From NCBI GenBank assembly GCA_951217055.1, contig OX578280.1, positions 11,348,271-11,412,270 of the forward strand: DNA of 64,000 bases, written 5' to 3'. Within the stretch, counting starts at the first letter, position 1, and the number at the start of each line of letters is the position of its first letter. Source of the stretch: Gerris lacustris. Taxonomy: Eukaryota; Arthropoda; Insecta; Hemiptera; Gerridae. A program made the translations under genes and the position numbers. The notes under the pieces were generated by a model. The model did no database searches, was not told where the DNA came from, and worked only from the letters and a program-made list of their open reading frames with translations. Shown in pieces: positions 44,793 through 54,454 of the stretch.

Positions 44793-46276
44793 GGGTCAGT
44801 TTCAAATAAAATGTACCTTTAGGGAAATCAATTTGGCTACTTTATAGAAAATTAAAATAAGCCTTAGACATGATAATATTGATTATTCTGACACATCAGG
44901 GACTTAGGATGACATTTTCGTTCAAGAACAGTCAGTTTTAAAATTCATTTACATATATATGAACATATATACATAAAAAATCACATTTTTGTCGTAATGA
45001 GTGTTACTATCATAAAAACGGTATTTTTTTAAATTTTATTTCTCTGTTTTTATGAAACGTTACTAAATTGAATATATGACGTAAATATTCTCTTTCATCC
45101 CACCAGAAATATTTTTTAGATCTAAAAAATTTGCAATTTAAAAAAAAAAGTAATGAGTGTTACATTTATTATCTTTTAATGTTTCCTCGAAGCTTCAAAA
45201 ATGTAAAGGACGTTTTCAGTGCATTATAATAAAAGTTTTTATTATAAAGAAGAAGAAAAAATAATTTTTCTTTTTTAAAAAAATAGTTGGACACGGCTAC
45301 CCATAAGAATTTGTTATTATTCAAGTAACACTCATTACACAATTATATATTGGACCTAGAAAAAATTAAATTTTAACACAAACTTTAAACATTAAACTTT
45401 TATGTACAATTATTTGTACATGCGGCAAATTTATTTTTTGTAAAAACATTAAACTCAATCATTTTTTTTTTAAGATTTAAAATATACAGTATTGTAGAAA
45501 AAACAGTATTGTAACACTCATTACAGGTAACACTCATTACATTTTTAACTTTAAAAAATCTTTCCTCAAAAACTATGTTTATTAATTAAACCAATTTAAT
45601 GTGTACTGATTATATTAATTAATAACTACTAAATTATATTAATAACATAAATAAATGTTGATTACACCTAGAAAAAATGATGGTAACACTCATTACAATG
45701 AATAAAAATATTCACAATTTATTTTTAGTGAAATATTAATTGCAGAGAAGAATAAAGTGCTATCAATCCAAAAAGTCGTTGATTACTGACTTAAATAGCT
45801 TCTTAACATAAACAAACCCTTATCCCTCCTTCTTTCTTTCATACTCACCCTCTAATTCTGCCAACTCTTATCGGTAACACTCATTACTAAACCCTTGGGA
45901 CATACATATAAATATATTTGTTTAGTTTTGTACTAAAGTTTTATTTTTTCCTATCCCATTTATATAAACTTGGATATTTTATTGGTTAAAAAAAAAAAAT
46001 TATAATAAAAAAAACTTATGAAAAAAATGAATAAAAATCACATTACATGTTATCAAAACTACTGTGGGACGTAACACTCATTACAATTTTTAATATAAAA
46101 ATATTTTGAAGCAAGAAATTTTCACCTTATAAGCCATAAAATGACCCTGATTAACACAGACATCTGATCAATAAACCTAAAGGTTTTTTTATTTTTCATT
46201 AATATGAATTTTTTTAGTTACAATAAAATTGTAAAATCTTGGGACAGAAAAGGTACATTTTATTTGAAAATGACCC
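44793..46276. mobile_element. 1484-bp TIR element inside the hAT
   Basis: The 28-bp terminal inverted repeats begin GGGTCA and continue TTTCAAATAAAATGTACC on both sides, differing only at one position (G or T after GGGTCA). GTAT stands directly outside each end (44789-44792 and 46277-46280), a 4-bp target duplication. No open frame of note, so it is non-autonomous. Eight exact copies of a 14-mer lie inside (separate entry). A 4-bp duplication is compatible with several superfamilies; I cannot choose among them. Confidence 0.8.
44994..46084. repeat. Eight copies of GTAACACTCATTAC
   Basis: Exact copies at 44994-45007 and 45150-45163 (complement strand) and at 45325-45338, 45511-45524, 45527-45540, 45683-45696, 45874-45887 and 46071-46084 (plus strand). 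The sequences between them are not repeated, so this is not a tandem array. The 14-mer has inverted outer halves (GTAA...TTAC). The pattern suggests protein-binding sites, for example for the transposase that moves the element; that is inference. Confidence 0.9.
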
Positions 46277-46456
46277 GTATATGTAAAATATACTCGCAAA
46301 TTAATAAATAAATAAAGTAAAATAAATAAAGTCATAGGCTTAAGCTATAGGCTTTAAATTTGAGACAAAAAAATGTAGTTGAGAAAATATGACTAGATTT
46401 TGAAATGTATATGATCATCTAGATTTAGTTCAAAAGATGCCTTAGATGCCTATTAT

Positions 46457-46673
46457 CCTGAAATAGTATATATACTAGCTGGTCCCGTGGCCGCCGCAAG
46501 CGGCGGCCAGCGGAACTCAGCCAGCTGTTGGCGCCGGTATAGTGTTGGCGCACGTATAGTGTTGGCGCCGGTAAAGTGTTGGCGCACGTATAGTGTTGGC
46601 GCCGGTATAGTGTTGGCGCACGTATAGTGTTGGCGCCGGTATATTGTTGGCGCCGGTATAGTGTTGGATATAT
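46457..46673. mobile_element. Insert with hairpin and 17-bp minisatellite
   Basis: Flanked by an exact 23-bp direct repeat beginning AAGATGCCTTAGATGCC (46434-46456 and 46674-46696). Contains TATATACTAGCTGGTCCCGT, then a 22-bp hairpin (TGGCCGCCGC, AA, complement; 46488-46509), then the minisatellite. The flanking repeat is either a long target duplication or a tandem duplication. Confidence 0.75.
46526..46668 (+). repeat. 17-bp minisatellite, 8 units
   Basis: Units alternate GTTGGCGCCGGTATAGT and GTTGGCGCACGTATAGT for the first six, giving a 34-bp higher-order period, then two of the first kind. GC-rich against an AT-rich background. Confidence 0.95.
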
Positions 46674-46842
46674 AAGATGCCTTAGATGCCTATTATTTAT
46701 TTTACATATTTATAAAAAAATATTTTAAAAACACGGAGTTTTATAACAATAAAAAAGTAAATATTTATTATCTTTAAGGAGATACATATATTATAATATA
46801 TTATGATAAAAAAAAAATTATGATTATAATACATCAATAAAA

Positions 46843-47311
46843 CTAATTACTATGTATAAATTTTCCTTGCTTTTGAAAATCAAATTTATCAATAATATCA
46901 TCAAAGTTGATCATTTCAAATTTTTCTCTTTCCACACTTAAAAATGCTAGGTCACTAAGGCGATCTTGTCCCATCGTTGATCGTAGATATGTCAAAATTA
47001 ATTTTAATTTGCTGAATGAACGTTCGCAGCTAGCAATTGACACTGAGATAGTCAGGAGTATTTGAAGTGCCACTCTCAGGTTTGGAAAAACATCTTCTCC
47101 ATACGAGATTATAAAAGTAAGAAATACTAATGGAGTTTTAGGTTCAATTTCTTTTCTATTGCGGAGTAACATTTTGCAGTCACATATTTCGATAAAGAGA
47201 TCTATTCCATTGAAATCTGTATTATAAAATTCACCCAAATTTTTACAATTTTTTTCCAGGTCGTTATTAACATTATCCTTGTTTAATATTTTTTTGTTTT
47301 GCGAACCATTT
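46843..47311 (-). pseudogene. hAT transposase C-terminal remnant
   Basis: Open frame that can be followed from an ATG near 47311 (MVRKTKKILN) to the stop at 46843. Its second half has LQILLTISVSIASCERSFSK, then LKLILTYLRSTMGQDRLSDL, then LAFLSVERE. This is the hAT-family C-terminal dimerisation domain (S-x-ASCERSFS-LK, LR-TM-Q-RL--LA-LS-E), of the type found in ZMYM1-like hAT proteins. It is about 156 codons against roughly 600-800 in full transposases. The catalytic DDE and zinc-finger parts are absent. The frame is intact where it survives, so the deletion may be recent compared with point decay. Confidence 0.85.
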
Positions 47312-47691
47312 GGCGCCCCTTTGAGAGTAGCGCCCGGGGCACGATGCCCCCCCTTGCCCCCCCCCTCGCTACGCCACTGCGCTGCAGTCTTTGTAGAAAT
47401 GCTTAGTACGATTTAAGTCCGCTAGATGTCAATGCGTTTTATTTATCTTTTCTCATAGTGTAACCTCTTTTTAAGGTTTCTTTTTTTAAATCTTAAGTAT
47501 GTACTAATATTTGTTATTATTATATTGATTATTTATTAATATTTAATGTTTATTCATTGTCTACTACCTCGGAAAAAATAGCATATGCTACGCGACTGAG
47601 AAGTGTTTTTTCCTTGTGTAATTGCCGCGGTAAAGAAAAAAATCACTTCACAGCCTAGTAACATAATATACTATTTTTCGATTTTTAATAT

Positions 47692-47862
47692 CTTTTTTAA
47701 GTCGCTATGTTTTTAAAATATGTTGGTAGGTACAAGACACATACATGTCAAATTTCAAAGTGATCGGACGAAAGGTGTAGCCGTGAGAGCAGGCGACCGG
47801 ACGGACGGACAGACACAAGCAGGAAAATATAAGGGTCTTTGGTTTTGCCTACGGACCCTAAA
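47692..47862 (+). repeat. R9 right fragment
   Basis: TTTAAGTCGCTATGTTTTTA, GTACAAGACACATACATG, GATCGGACGAAAGGTGTAGC, ACGGACGGACAGACACAAGC and TTTTGCCTACGGACCCTAAA, the standard R9 right end. Confidence 0.75.
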
Positions 47863-47863
47863 A

Positions 47864-48807
47864 ATTTACTTGTCAAACTAATTTTCAATTAAAATCAGTC
47901 ATCAAAGCATTCTACTCACGAATTTTATACATAAGATCTCATGTGACCTTTATTCTCTTCAAAAAGCTACTCACTTTTTTTTTTGTCTTTTTTAGGGTCC
48001 GTAGGCAAAACCAAGGACCTATTTTCCTGCATGTGTCTGTCCGTCCGTCCTGTCGCCTGCTCTCACGGCTACACCTTTCGTCCGATCACTTTGAAATTTG
48101 GCATGTATGTGTCTTGTACCTACCCACATATTTTAAAAATAAAGCGACTTAAAAAAAATATTTTTCAAAAAAATTAGGGTAAAAAAACTTAAGGGTTAAA
48201 ATGTTTTTTTTTTGTTTTTTTCGACACCGTGAGGGGTATCATATGAAAGGGTACGTCGAGCTGATTACAAAAATATATAATTCTTTGGTTATAAATTTGA
48301 TAGGGCGAGCGTAGGCAAGTTTGAAGCGGGTGTGAAACGTGTCCCCTCCTTCTATCTCGCTTATGTGAAGTGCAAAAAATCTGAAAAAAATCCAGAACAT
48401 TCTTCGATCAAAAGTAAAGATACCACTTTTTGGAAATTTCGAAAAAAATATTACTTTATTTTTACCTATGGTCTTTTCGATGTATTTATATGGTTGTAGT
48501 CCGGTTCAGTGGCAAAAAAATACTTTATCAGAAGTTTGTTTATGTGTTTTGAGGATATCAGACCCATAGGATAGTTCAAAGTAAGCTTTTTAGCATTTTT
48601 AATGGCACCATCAATAGGGTACTACTTAAACTATACAGTGTGGCCTACGGACCCTCGCTGTGTGCTGACTAGCACACACTTGACCTGTTTATTTTTAAAT
48701 ATATACTTCTTCAAAAACGCCTTTTTTTGACAAGCCAAGTTTGACAAGCTTGATCGAGTATACGAGCCCTTAAATGAATCATCCAAAAAAAAAAAAAAAA
48801 AAAAAAA
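47864..48807. repeat. Duplicated frame, unit 2 (R9 core)
   Basis: Same flanks as unit 1 (43376-44340), but enclosing a complete inverted R9 (47993-48686: TTTAGGGTCCGTAGGCAAAA to GCACACACTTGACCTG). Ends with a poly(A) of about 24. Confidence 0.75.
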
Positions 48808-48809
48808 AT

Positions 48810-49640
48810 GCATATGTTAAAAAGAAATAAGAAATATAATATAAGTTATAACAAAAGAACCTTAAAGAGTCAGAAGATCAGTTTTACACGACGCGTAGTC
48901 TTTGACTTGTGTACGTTGAAACGTTTCGAGCTAAGGTATGGAGAAAAGAGGATTATTTTCTTTATAACACCTTCTAAAAAAAAAGATGGAATCTTTTGAA
49001 AACACTCTTGCAAAGAAATCGGAAAAAGGAGTGCAAAAAGCTGTTTTATAGAGATTGAGGGGGGAAAAAAAAGGATTTTTTTCTTTTCAAGTAGATCCCC
49101 TGTTTTTCTTTTTTATTTTTTTAGTTCATTTTTCGTCGGGATGTAAGAAGGCAGTAAAAAAAAAATAGAGTAGTAAAAGGAAAGAGCTGTGTAAAGAAGA
49201 AGTCTGGCTGTATGAAGCGAGAGTAGGGTTAATATCAGAGAAATTGGACTCGACCTAGAGTGGGATTGAATAGCGTGGGGTGTGTACGCCACGACCTCTT
49301 ACACCATCAAACACCTTGGGTGAAAGTCCCTAAAACAAGATTATGACGTACGCCAAAAAAGCATAAGCAAGTATTCGGAAACATACGTAACTTCTTGTTA
49401 ACTTTGACAACACACATATGAAAGTAAAAGTCATCTTTGAAAAATATGAAAACAATTTGTTTACCTCCAAACATATATATGAGTTATGTTATATATGCAG
49501 TTTGTCGTAGAAACATGATATATAACCTATAGTGAAAAACCTCTAAGCATATAAGAGTTATGTTATACATAAAATATATCATATAACATATAACCTGTGT
49601 TGAAAAATGTATAAATTTATGTTATAAATAAAAAATAAAA
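48810..49640. other. No gene recognised
   Basis: AT-rich, no domain in the 63-codon frame at 48808-48999. A loose duplication around TATGAGTTATGTTATATATG is seen at 49480-49600. Confidence 0.4.
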
Positions 49641-49657
49641 CAAAAGTTATTTAGGCT

Positions 49658-49905
49658 TTAGGTACAGACGTACAGTAAACAAAGTACGTAGAGGTACAAA
49701 TGCACATAAAACAAGTTTTATGTTCATAAAGCAAGTTTTGCCGTAGTCCAAATTGTTCATTAAACAACATATGTGCATCTTTAGGTACATACGTACAGTA
49801 AACAAAGTACGCAGAGGTACAAATGCAAATAAAACAAGTTTTATGTTCATAAAGCAAGTTTTGCCGTAGTTCAAATTGTTCATTAAACAAGGTATGTGCA
49901 TCTAT
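49658..49905 (+). repeat. ~123-bp tandem duplication
   Basis: TTAGGTACAGACGTACAGTA ... ATTAAACAACATATGTGCATC is followed at once by a second copy (TTAGGTACATACGTACAGTA ...), differing at only a few positions. The unit is a whole number of codons, so open frames cross both copies on the minus strand; they have no domain. Confidence 0.9.
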
Positions 49906-49951
49906 ATAATCTATGACTAATGTATCTAATGCATCAGTGTTTAGCTGAATT

Positions 49952-50758
49952 AAGGTGCGTTCATAGCATGCGCTTTTTGCGCGCGTTTGGTCAATATAGA
50001 TAAAAAATGCATTAATGAAGCCGTGAAAAAGTCACTAAGTATTTTCCCCCACCCTTCCTTCCTTGTGCACTTGAGTAGTGTTTCGTTCAGGTTATAAACA
50101 AAGTTGATTATATTATTAAAATTCAATACTTTTAAGCCGGGTTTACACGGGTAGAGTAAACAGGAGAGTAGAGTAGCGAGTAGAGTGTACTTTACTTCCT
50201 ACTCTACCAATTTTGATTTTGGAGCGTTTACACATAAGCTAGTAGTAAGTATAGTAAAAAAAGAAGATTATTGCACAACAACGTATAAACTGAAACTAAA
50301 CTCTACTTGCTACTTGCTATTGAAAACGTTTACACGGGTAGAGTGGCGAAGCTAGTAGAGTAGGAGCTGTGGAGGGGGAAGTAGAGTAGAGTCCACTTTA
50401 CTGCATGCGGTATAGTACTCTACTCTACCAGCTACTAGCTACTCTACTCTACCGAGCGTTTTTTCGGGTTTCTACGGGTAGAGTTACTCTACTCTCCTGT
50501 TTACTCTACCCGTGTAAACCCGGCTTGGCTTAACTTTCCAAATGGATGGCTTGAAAATGAAAAACAAGTGTGAATTCAATATTTACTATGTAAGTGGATG
50601 AGTCGAAAAATAAAATCAAAAATGTAAACAAGAGGGAAGGTTTCATTTTAGCTTCAACGCGAAACAGTTTGTGAAAACTTTTTTTCTCGCGTCATTTTAT
50701 GAAAGACTATAGATTATTCTGAAGCGCGGAAAAAAACCCAGGCCATGAACCCACCTTT
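49952..50758. mobile_element. R13 composite MITE, copy 2
   Basis: Left end AAGGTGCGTTCATAGCATGC, right end complement AAAGGTGGGTTCATGGCCTG. Flanks as in 13352-14160. Hosts the complete MITE at 50134-50526. Confidence 0.7.
50134..50526. mobile_element. 393-bp MITE (GTAGAGTAG word)
   Basis: Perfect 42-bp terminal inverted repeat beginning AAGCCGGGTTTACACGGGTA and continuing GAGTAAACAGGAGAGTAGAG. The rest is variants of GTAGAGTAG and its complement CTACTCTAC on both strands, so the whole element can fold on itself in many registers. Lies inside R13. No coding capacity, no clear target duplication. The perfect ends suggest a young insertion. Confidence 0.9.
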
Positions 50759-50759
50759 A

Positions 50760-51175
50760 GAATTAATCTGAAATACAGTAAGGTAGGAGCGCCTAACACA
50801 TCGTACCTCATAAGCCAAGTCGAGCCAAGGACAAGATTACATTCCGTTAAAACAAGGTATGCAGTGTTCTACAAATGTCCATACAATAGAAACGAAAATT
50901 GGACAGGGACCAATTCAGTAAAAGTTTCTAATTCATATGTTGTTATCGACCCGTTTTTTTTTTGTATATCTATGAACTATTGTCCCGAAAAATAAATTTT
51001 TCCTTTAAAAGCGCCAATTTTAATTAGTTTAAAAAAGTTAGTTCGTTTTTTATAAGTATTTCAACAGGAAAAACTTAAAAAATCATCCGAACCTATTTAA
51101 ATTTCAAATATTAAAAAGATAAAGAAAGCAAACAAGCACATATTGCAGTAGAATTATCAAGGTTTAAAAGAAAAA
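50760..51175. other. No gene recognised
   Basis: AT-rich, poly-T at 50956-50964, nothing else. Confidence 0.4.
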
Positions 51176-51177
51176 TA

Positions 51178-51695
51178 GTCAGTCAATTAGTGTGGCACAT
51201 AGATGTCTTATAGCATATTGCTTATATTATTGCCAACTTCTTTCAAATCTAGTCATTAAATCTAAATTAATTTTTTTTCTTACATGCAGAAAAATGTACA
51301 AATTAAACAATATTTCAAGTGCCCAGACGAAATTAATATAAGACCAACTGAGGTCTACTTTCGATAAACCATAAAAAACATATGAATACTTCTGAAGACG
51401 TAAGAGGAAATAAATGTATGTTTGTGCGCCTGCGAAAGAGAAACAAATGCAGAAGGTTGAAACTCATATGGGACCAATAATGGGCTTATTACGGGCTACC
51501 GTCAAATTTCATTTAAATCGGGCGAGTAGTTTTTAAGATATGTTGATTCGCAAAAATTTATCGCCAGGCAGACACCAAAAATGTTTTCGGATGTCTGAAT
51601 CAGATTTCTGTCTTAGAATTTTTGAAATCGGAGACATAAAATATTTTCGTTCTTCAGAACGATCACTTAGCTTCCGTTACCTTCGGTAAGCTCTA
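51178..51695 (+). repeat. R2 dispersed repeat
   Basis: From CAATTAGTGTGGCACATAGA to CGTTACCTTCGGTAAGCTC. Slightly deleted in the first third and around the GACAGAC block. Confidence 0.85.
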
Positions 51696-51728
51696 AAACA
51701 AAATCATAATCATTTATATAAGGAAAAA

Positions 51729-52336
51729 ATCGGTCCGAGACAACTCAGACAAACTTTCTCATATACGAGTTCATAATTATTTAGCCTAGTGTTTTCCATT
51801 TATTAGTTTTCGTATGTAAATTTAATTATTATTGTGCATTTTATTAAAATTTATCATAAAAATAACTTCTCCCGGGCGGGGAATCGAACCCAGGCTCTCT
51901 CGGTCCGCGTTTTAAGCTTTTTTCTCAGGAACTAGATTTTTCCCGGGAAAACGGCTTATATCGTTGGATTCGTATTTAAATGGACTATATTCTAGAATTT
52001 TTTAATCAAAATCGTCGGAACCGTTTTCGAGAAATAATTTTTTTAAACGTTTTTTTCAGAGTTTTTGGGGAGCAGCGCCCCTAAATTTGGAGCTAAAATT
52101 TATTTCTCGATTTCACCTCGGGGTATGATTTTTCTGAACATGTATGCCAAATTTCGTCAAAATCTGCCCAGTAGTTTAGGCCCCAGGCGTCTGCACAGAA
52201 TACAGACGACAGACAGACATTTTTTAAAAACCACTTTTTTGGACTCAGGGGACCTCAAAACGTGTAAATCCATCAAAATCTCAAAATCGAATTTTCGCGC
52301 CATCACAATACTTTCTCTTTATATGAGAAAGTAAAA
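51729..52336 (+). repeat. R1 repeat, complete copy 3
   Basis: Full-length R1: ATCGGTCCGAGACAACTCAG, CTTTCTCATATACGAG, tRNA-like module (51868-51935, minus), GTATGCCAAATTTCGTCAAA, CAGACGACAGACAGACATTT, GGACTCAGGGGACCTCAAAA and TTTATATGAGAAAGTAAAAA. It follows R2 by only about 30 bases. Confidence 0.85.
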
Positions 52337-52339
52337 ATG

Positions 52340-52960
52340 ACAATCTAAAATTCACTCATCATTACCATTATTTGAATAATAAAACACATAAAAGTTAGAA
52401 GAAAACAATTTACTCTCATTAAAAAATTTATAATAGTAATTAATTTGAAGAAGAATGAACTGCAATAATAGTTTAAGAGCATAAGTGTTCCTAGAAATGT
52501 TCTTCTTTTATGAATAATAAGTGCATTAAGTTGAGATAAATGGTCTAATACTAGTACATTTATGTTGTTTTTTTTTAAAAAAACTACGGAAAGATTATTT
52601 ATGTGGGAATCTAACAATGAAAACAAAAATATATAAAAAGAATTCCCAACTAAACAAAAAAAAAGAATTTAGCAAAATTCACACGGTAAAAGGAAGTAAA
52701 AAGTGGTTTTCACACAGGAACTAAACATTCCTCACGTTCTTACCGAGTGAATATTAGGATTGCAATCTGAAATAAAAGAGGAATTAATGAGGATATTTTA
52801 ATGAGATGGGTTTCATAAAGATCTTCAAGAAACAAGAATCCTCAAAAGGAAAGGAAAACTAAGCTAATTCTATTTAAATTATTATTTTACTAAAAAAAGG
52901 CAGTTTCGACCGAGCTTTTATAACTACCTTAAAAATATAAGTACATATTTTGGCACTTCT
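52340..52960. other. No gene recognised
   Basis: A 93-codon minus-strand frame at 52345-52626 consists of AT-rich, hydrophobic codons without a domain. No repeat is seen. Confidence 0.4.
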
Positions 52961-52964
52961 TTAT

Positions 52965-53130
52965 ATTGTTACTCCCCTTATAAAAATAACAGAGGGGAGT
53001 AACAATCTAAAGAAGGTGTACGGAATGTTCTTCTTTAGACTGTTACTTCTCTTATCAAAACAGAAATGGGATATTCCTTTGTATCAAAGTACATTGACTA
53101 AACATCCTTTTTTTATAGTTATTGAGTCGA
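52965..53130 (+). repeat. R12 dispersed repeat, copy 3
   Basis: TTGTTACTCCCCTTATAAAA is mirrored at once by GAGGGGAGTAACAA, a palindrome of about 40 bp. Then come CTTCTTTAGACTGTTACTTC and TTGACTAAACATCC. Confidence 0.65.
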
Positions 53131-53151
53131 AGTCATTTATATTAGTACATA

Positions 53152-53850
53152 TGTAGTTCATTAGTACATATTATGTTAATGGACTGTCTTTACTATCAAA
53201 TGCCCCTCCCCACATTATCGGTTAATATTGTTTTATTGGTACATATTTGAATGGACTACCATTACTTTCAAATGCCCCTTCCTCTACTTTATTGGTTAAC
53301 ATTGCTCCATTGGTACATATTTGAATGGACTACCATTACTTTCAAATGCCCCTTCCTCTACTTTATTGGTTAACATTGCTCCATTGGTACATATTTGAAT
53401 GGACTACCATTACTTTCAAATGCCCCTTCCTCCACATTATTGGTTAACATTGCTTCATTGGTACATATTTGAATGGACTACCATTACTTTCAAATGCCCC
53501 TTCCTCTACTTTATTGGTTAACATTGCTTCATTGGTACATATTTGAATGGACTACCATTACTTTCAAATGCCCCTTCCTCCACACTATTGGATAACATTG
53601 TTTCATTGGTACATATTTGAATGGACCACCATTACTTTCAAATGCCCCTTCCTCCACAATATTGGTTAACATTGTTTCATTGGTACATATTTTAACTGTC
53701 TTTACTTTCAAATGCCCACTTCCCCAAAATTATCACTTAATATTGTTTCATTGGTATACATATTTGAATGGACTACCATTATTTTCATAAGCCCCTTCCC
53801 CCACATTATCGGTTAACATTGTTTCATGGGTACATATTGCCAATATTACC
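53152..53850 (+). repeat. 74-bp minisatellite, about 9 units
   Basis: The unit begins ATTGGTACATATTTGAATGG, goes on ACTACCATTACTTTCAAATG, CCCCTTCCTCTACTTTATTG and ends GTTAACATTGCTTC, 74 bp. Starts at 53235, 53309, 53383, 53457, 53531, 53605 and so on. Central units are nearly identical; outer ones are decayed. Confidence 0.95.
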
Positions 53851-54153
53851 TGGATCAAACAACGAGAAGTAAGATTTCAGGTTCTTCTATGTTTTAGAAC
53901 AAAATCTAATGTCACAAATTGCGCCAATTGGGTTAATTGAATAGAATTGTAAATTTTATATTAATGATTTAAACCAAATGTTCTTTTATTACTTTCTGCG
54001 AGTTTGAATTGCTTTCGGGTTATGAACCCAAAGACATAGACCACGTAGAAGTGTGCGTACTGATCAACACAAAATTATGGTGTTATACAACAAATGGAGA
54101 TCGACCAATTTTATAAATGGACTTGGCATGACCTTCATTAGAAAACATGTCTT

Positions 54154-54453
54154 AAGCCGACCATAAACGTAGCAGTATACCTTACAGGTAAACCTGCACA
54201 GGTAACCTGAACAGGGGAAGCGGAGTGATTGTGCTAAGATAACTGTGTATTTTTGTCATAACTTTACAGCACACGCACGCTTACCTGCACACGTTACCTG
54301 TACAGGTTTAACAGTCAAGTCAACTGTACAGGTGAACCGGAGCGTGTGTGCTAACATAACTGTGCAGTTATGTTATATTTATTAGCACACACGCTCCGAT
54401 TTACCTGTACAGGTTTAACTGTCCGGTTTAACCGCAACGTGTATGGCCGTCTT
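54154..54453. mobile_element. 300-bp MITE (ACCTGTACAGGT word)
   Basis: Left end AAGCCGACCATAAACGTAGC, right end complement AAGACGGCCATACACGTTGC. The inside is built from ACCTGTACAGGTTTAAC and its complements and from GTGTGTGCTA-CATAACTGTG with its complement. Related to the partial copy at 36588-36785. Confidence 0.8.
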
Positions 54454-54454
54454 T

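Larger units (their letters stand above)
44712..47378 (-). mobile_element. hAT transposon, internally deleted
   Basis: Ends are CAGTGGCGTAGCGAG on the left and CTCGCTACGCCACT on the right, typical hAT termini. Perfect 8-bp target duplication GCGCTGCA at 44704-44711 and 47379-47386. Subterminal GCGCCCGGGGC occurs near both ends. About 2.67 kb. Only the C-terminal part of the transposase is left (46843-47311), lying directly behind the right-hand terminus, so the first several hundred codons have been deleted. The element later received a second TIR element (44793-46276) and a hairpin/minisatellite insert (46457-46673). Not autonomous. Confidence 0.9.

Noticed and set aside
44994..46084. CRISPR-like spaced short repeats
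   Set aside because: Spacing is irregular, orientation is mixed, and the set lies within the inverted ends of a transposon.
53152..53850. CRISPR-like array (regular repeats)
   Set aside because: Units are contiguous 74-bp tandem repeats without unique spacers, in a eukaryotic context.
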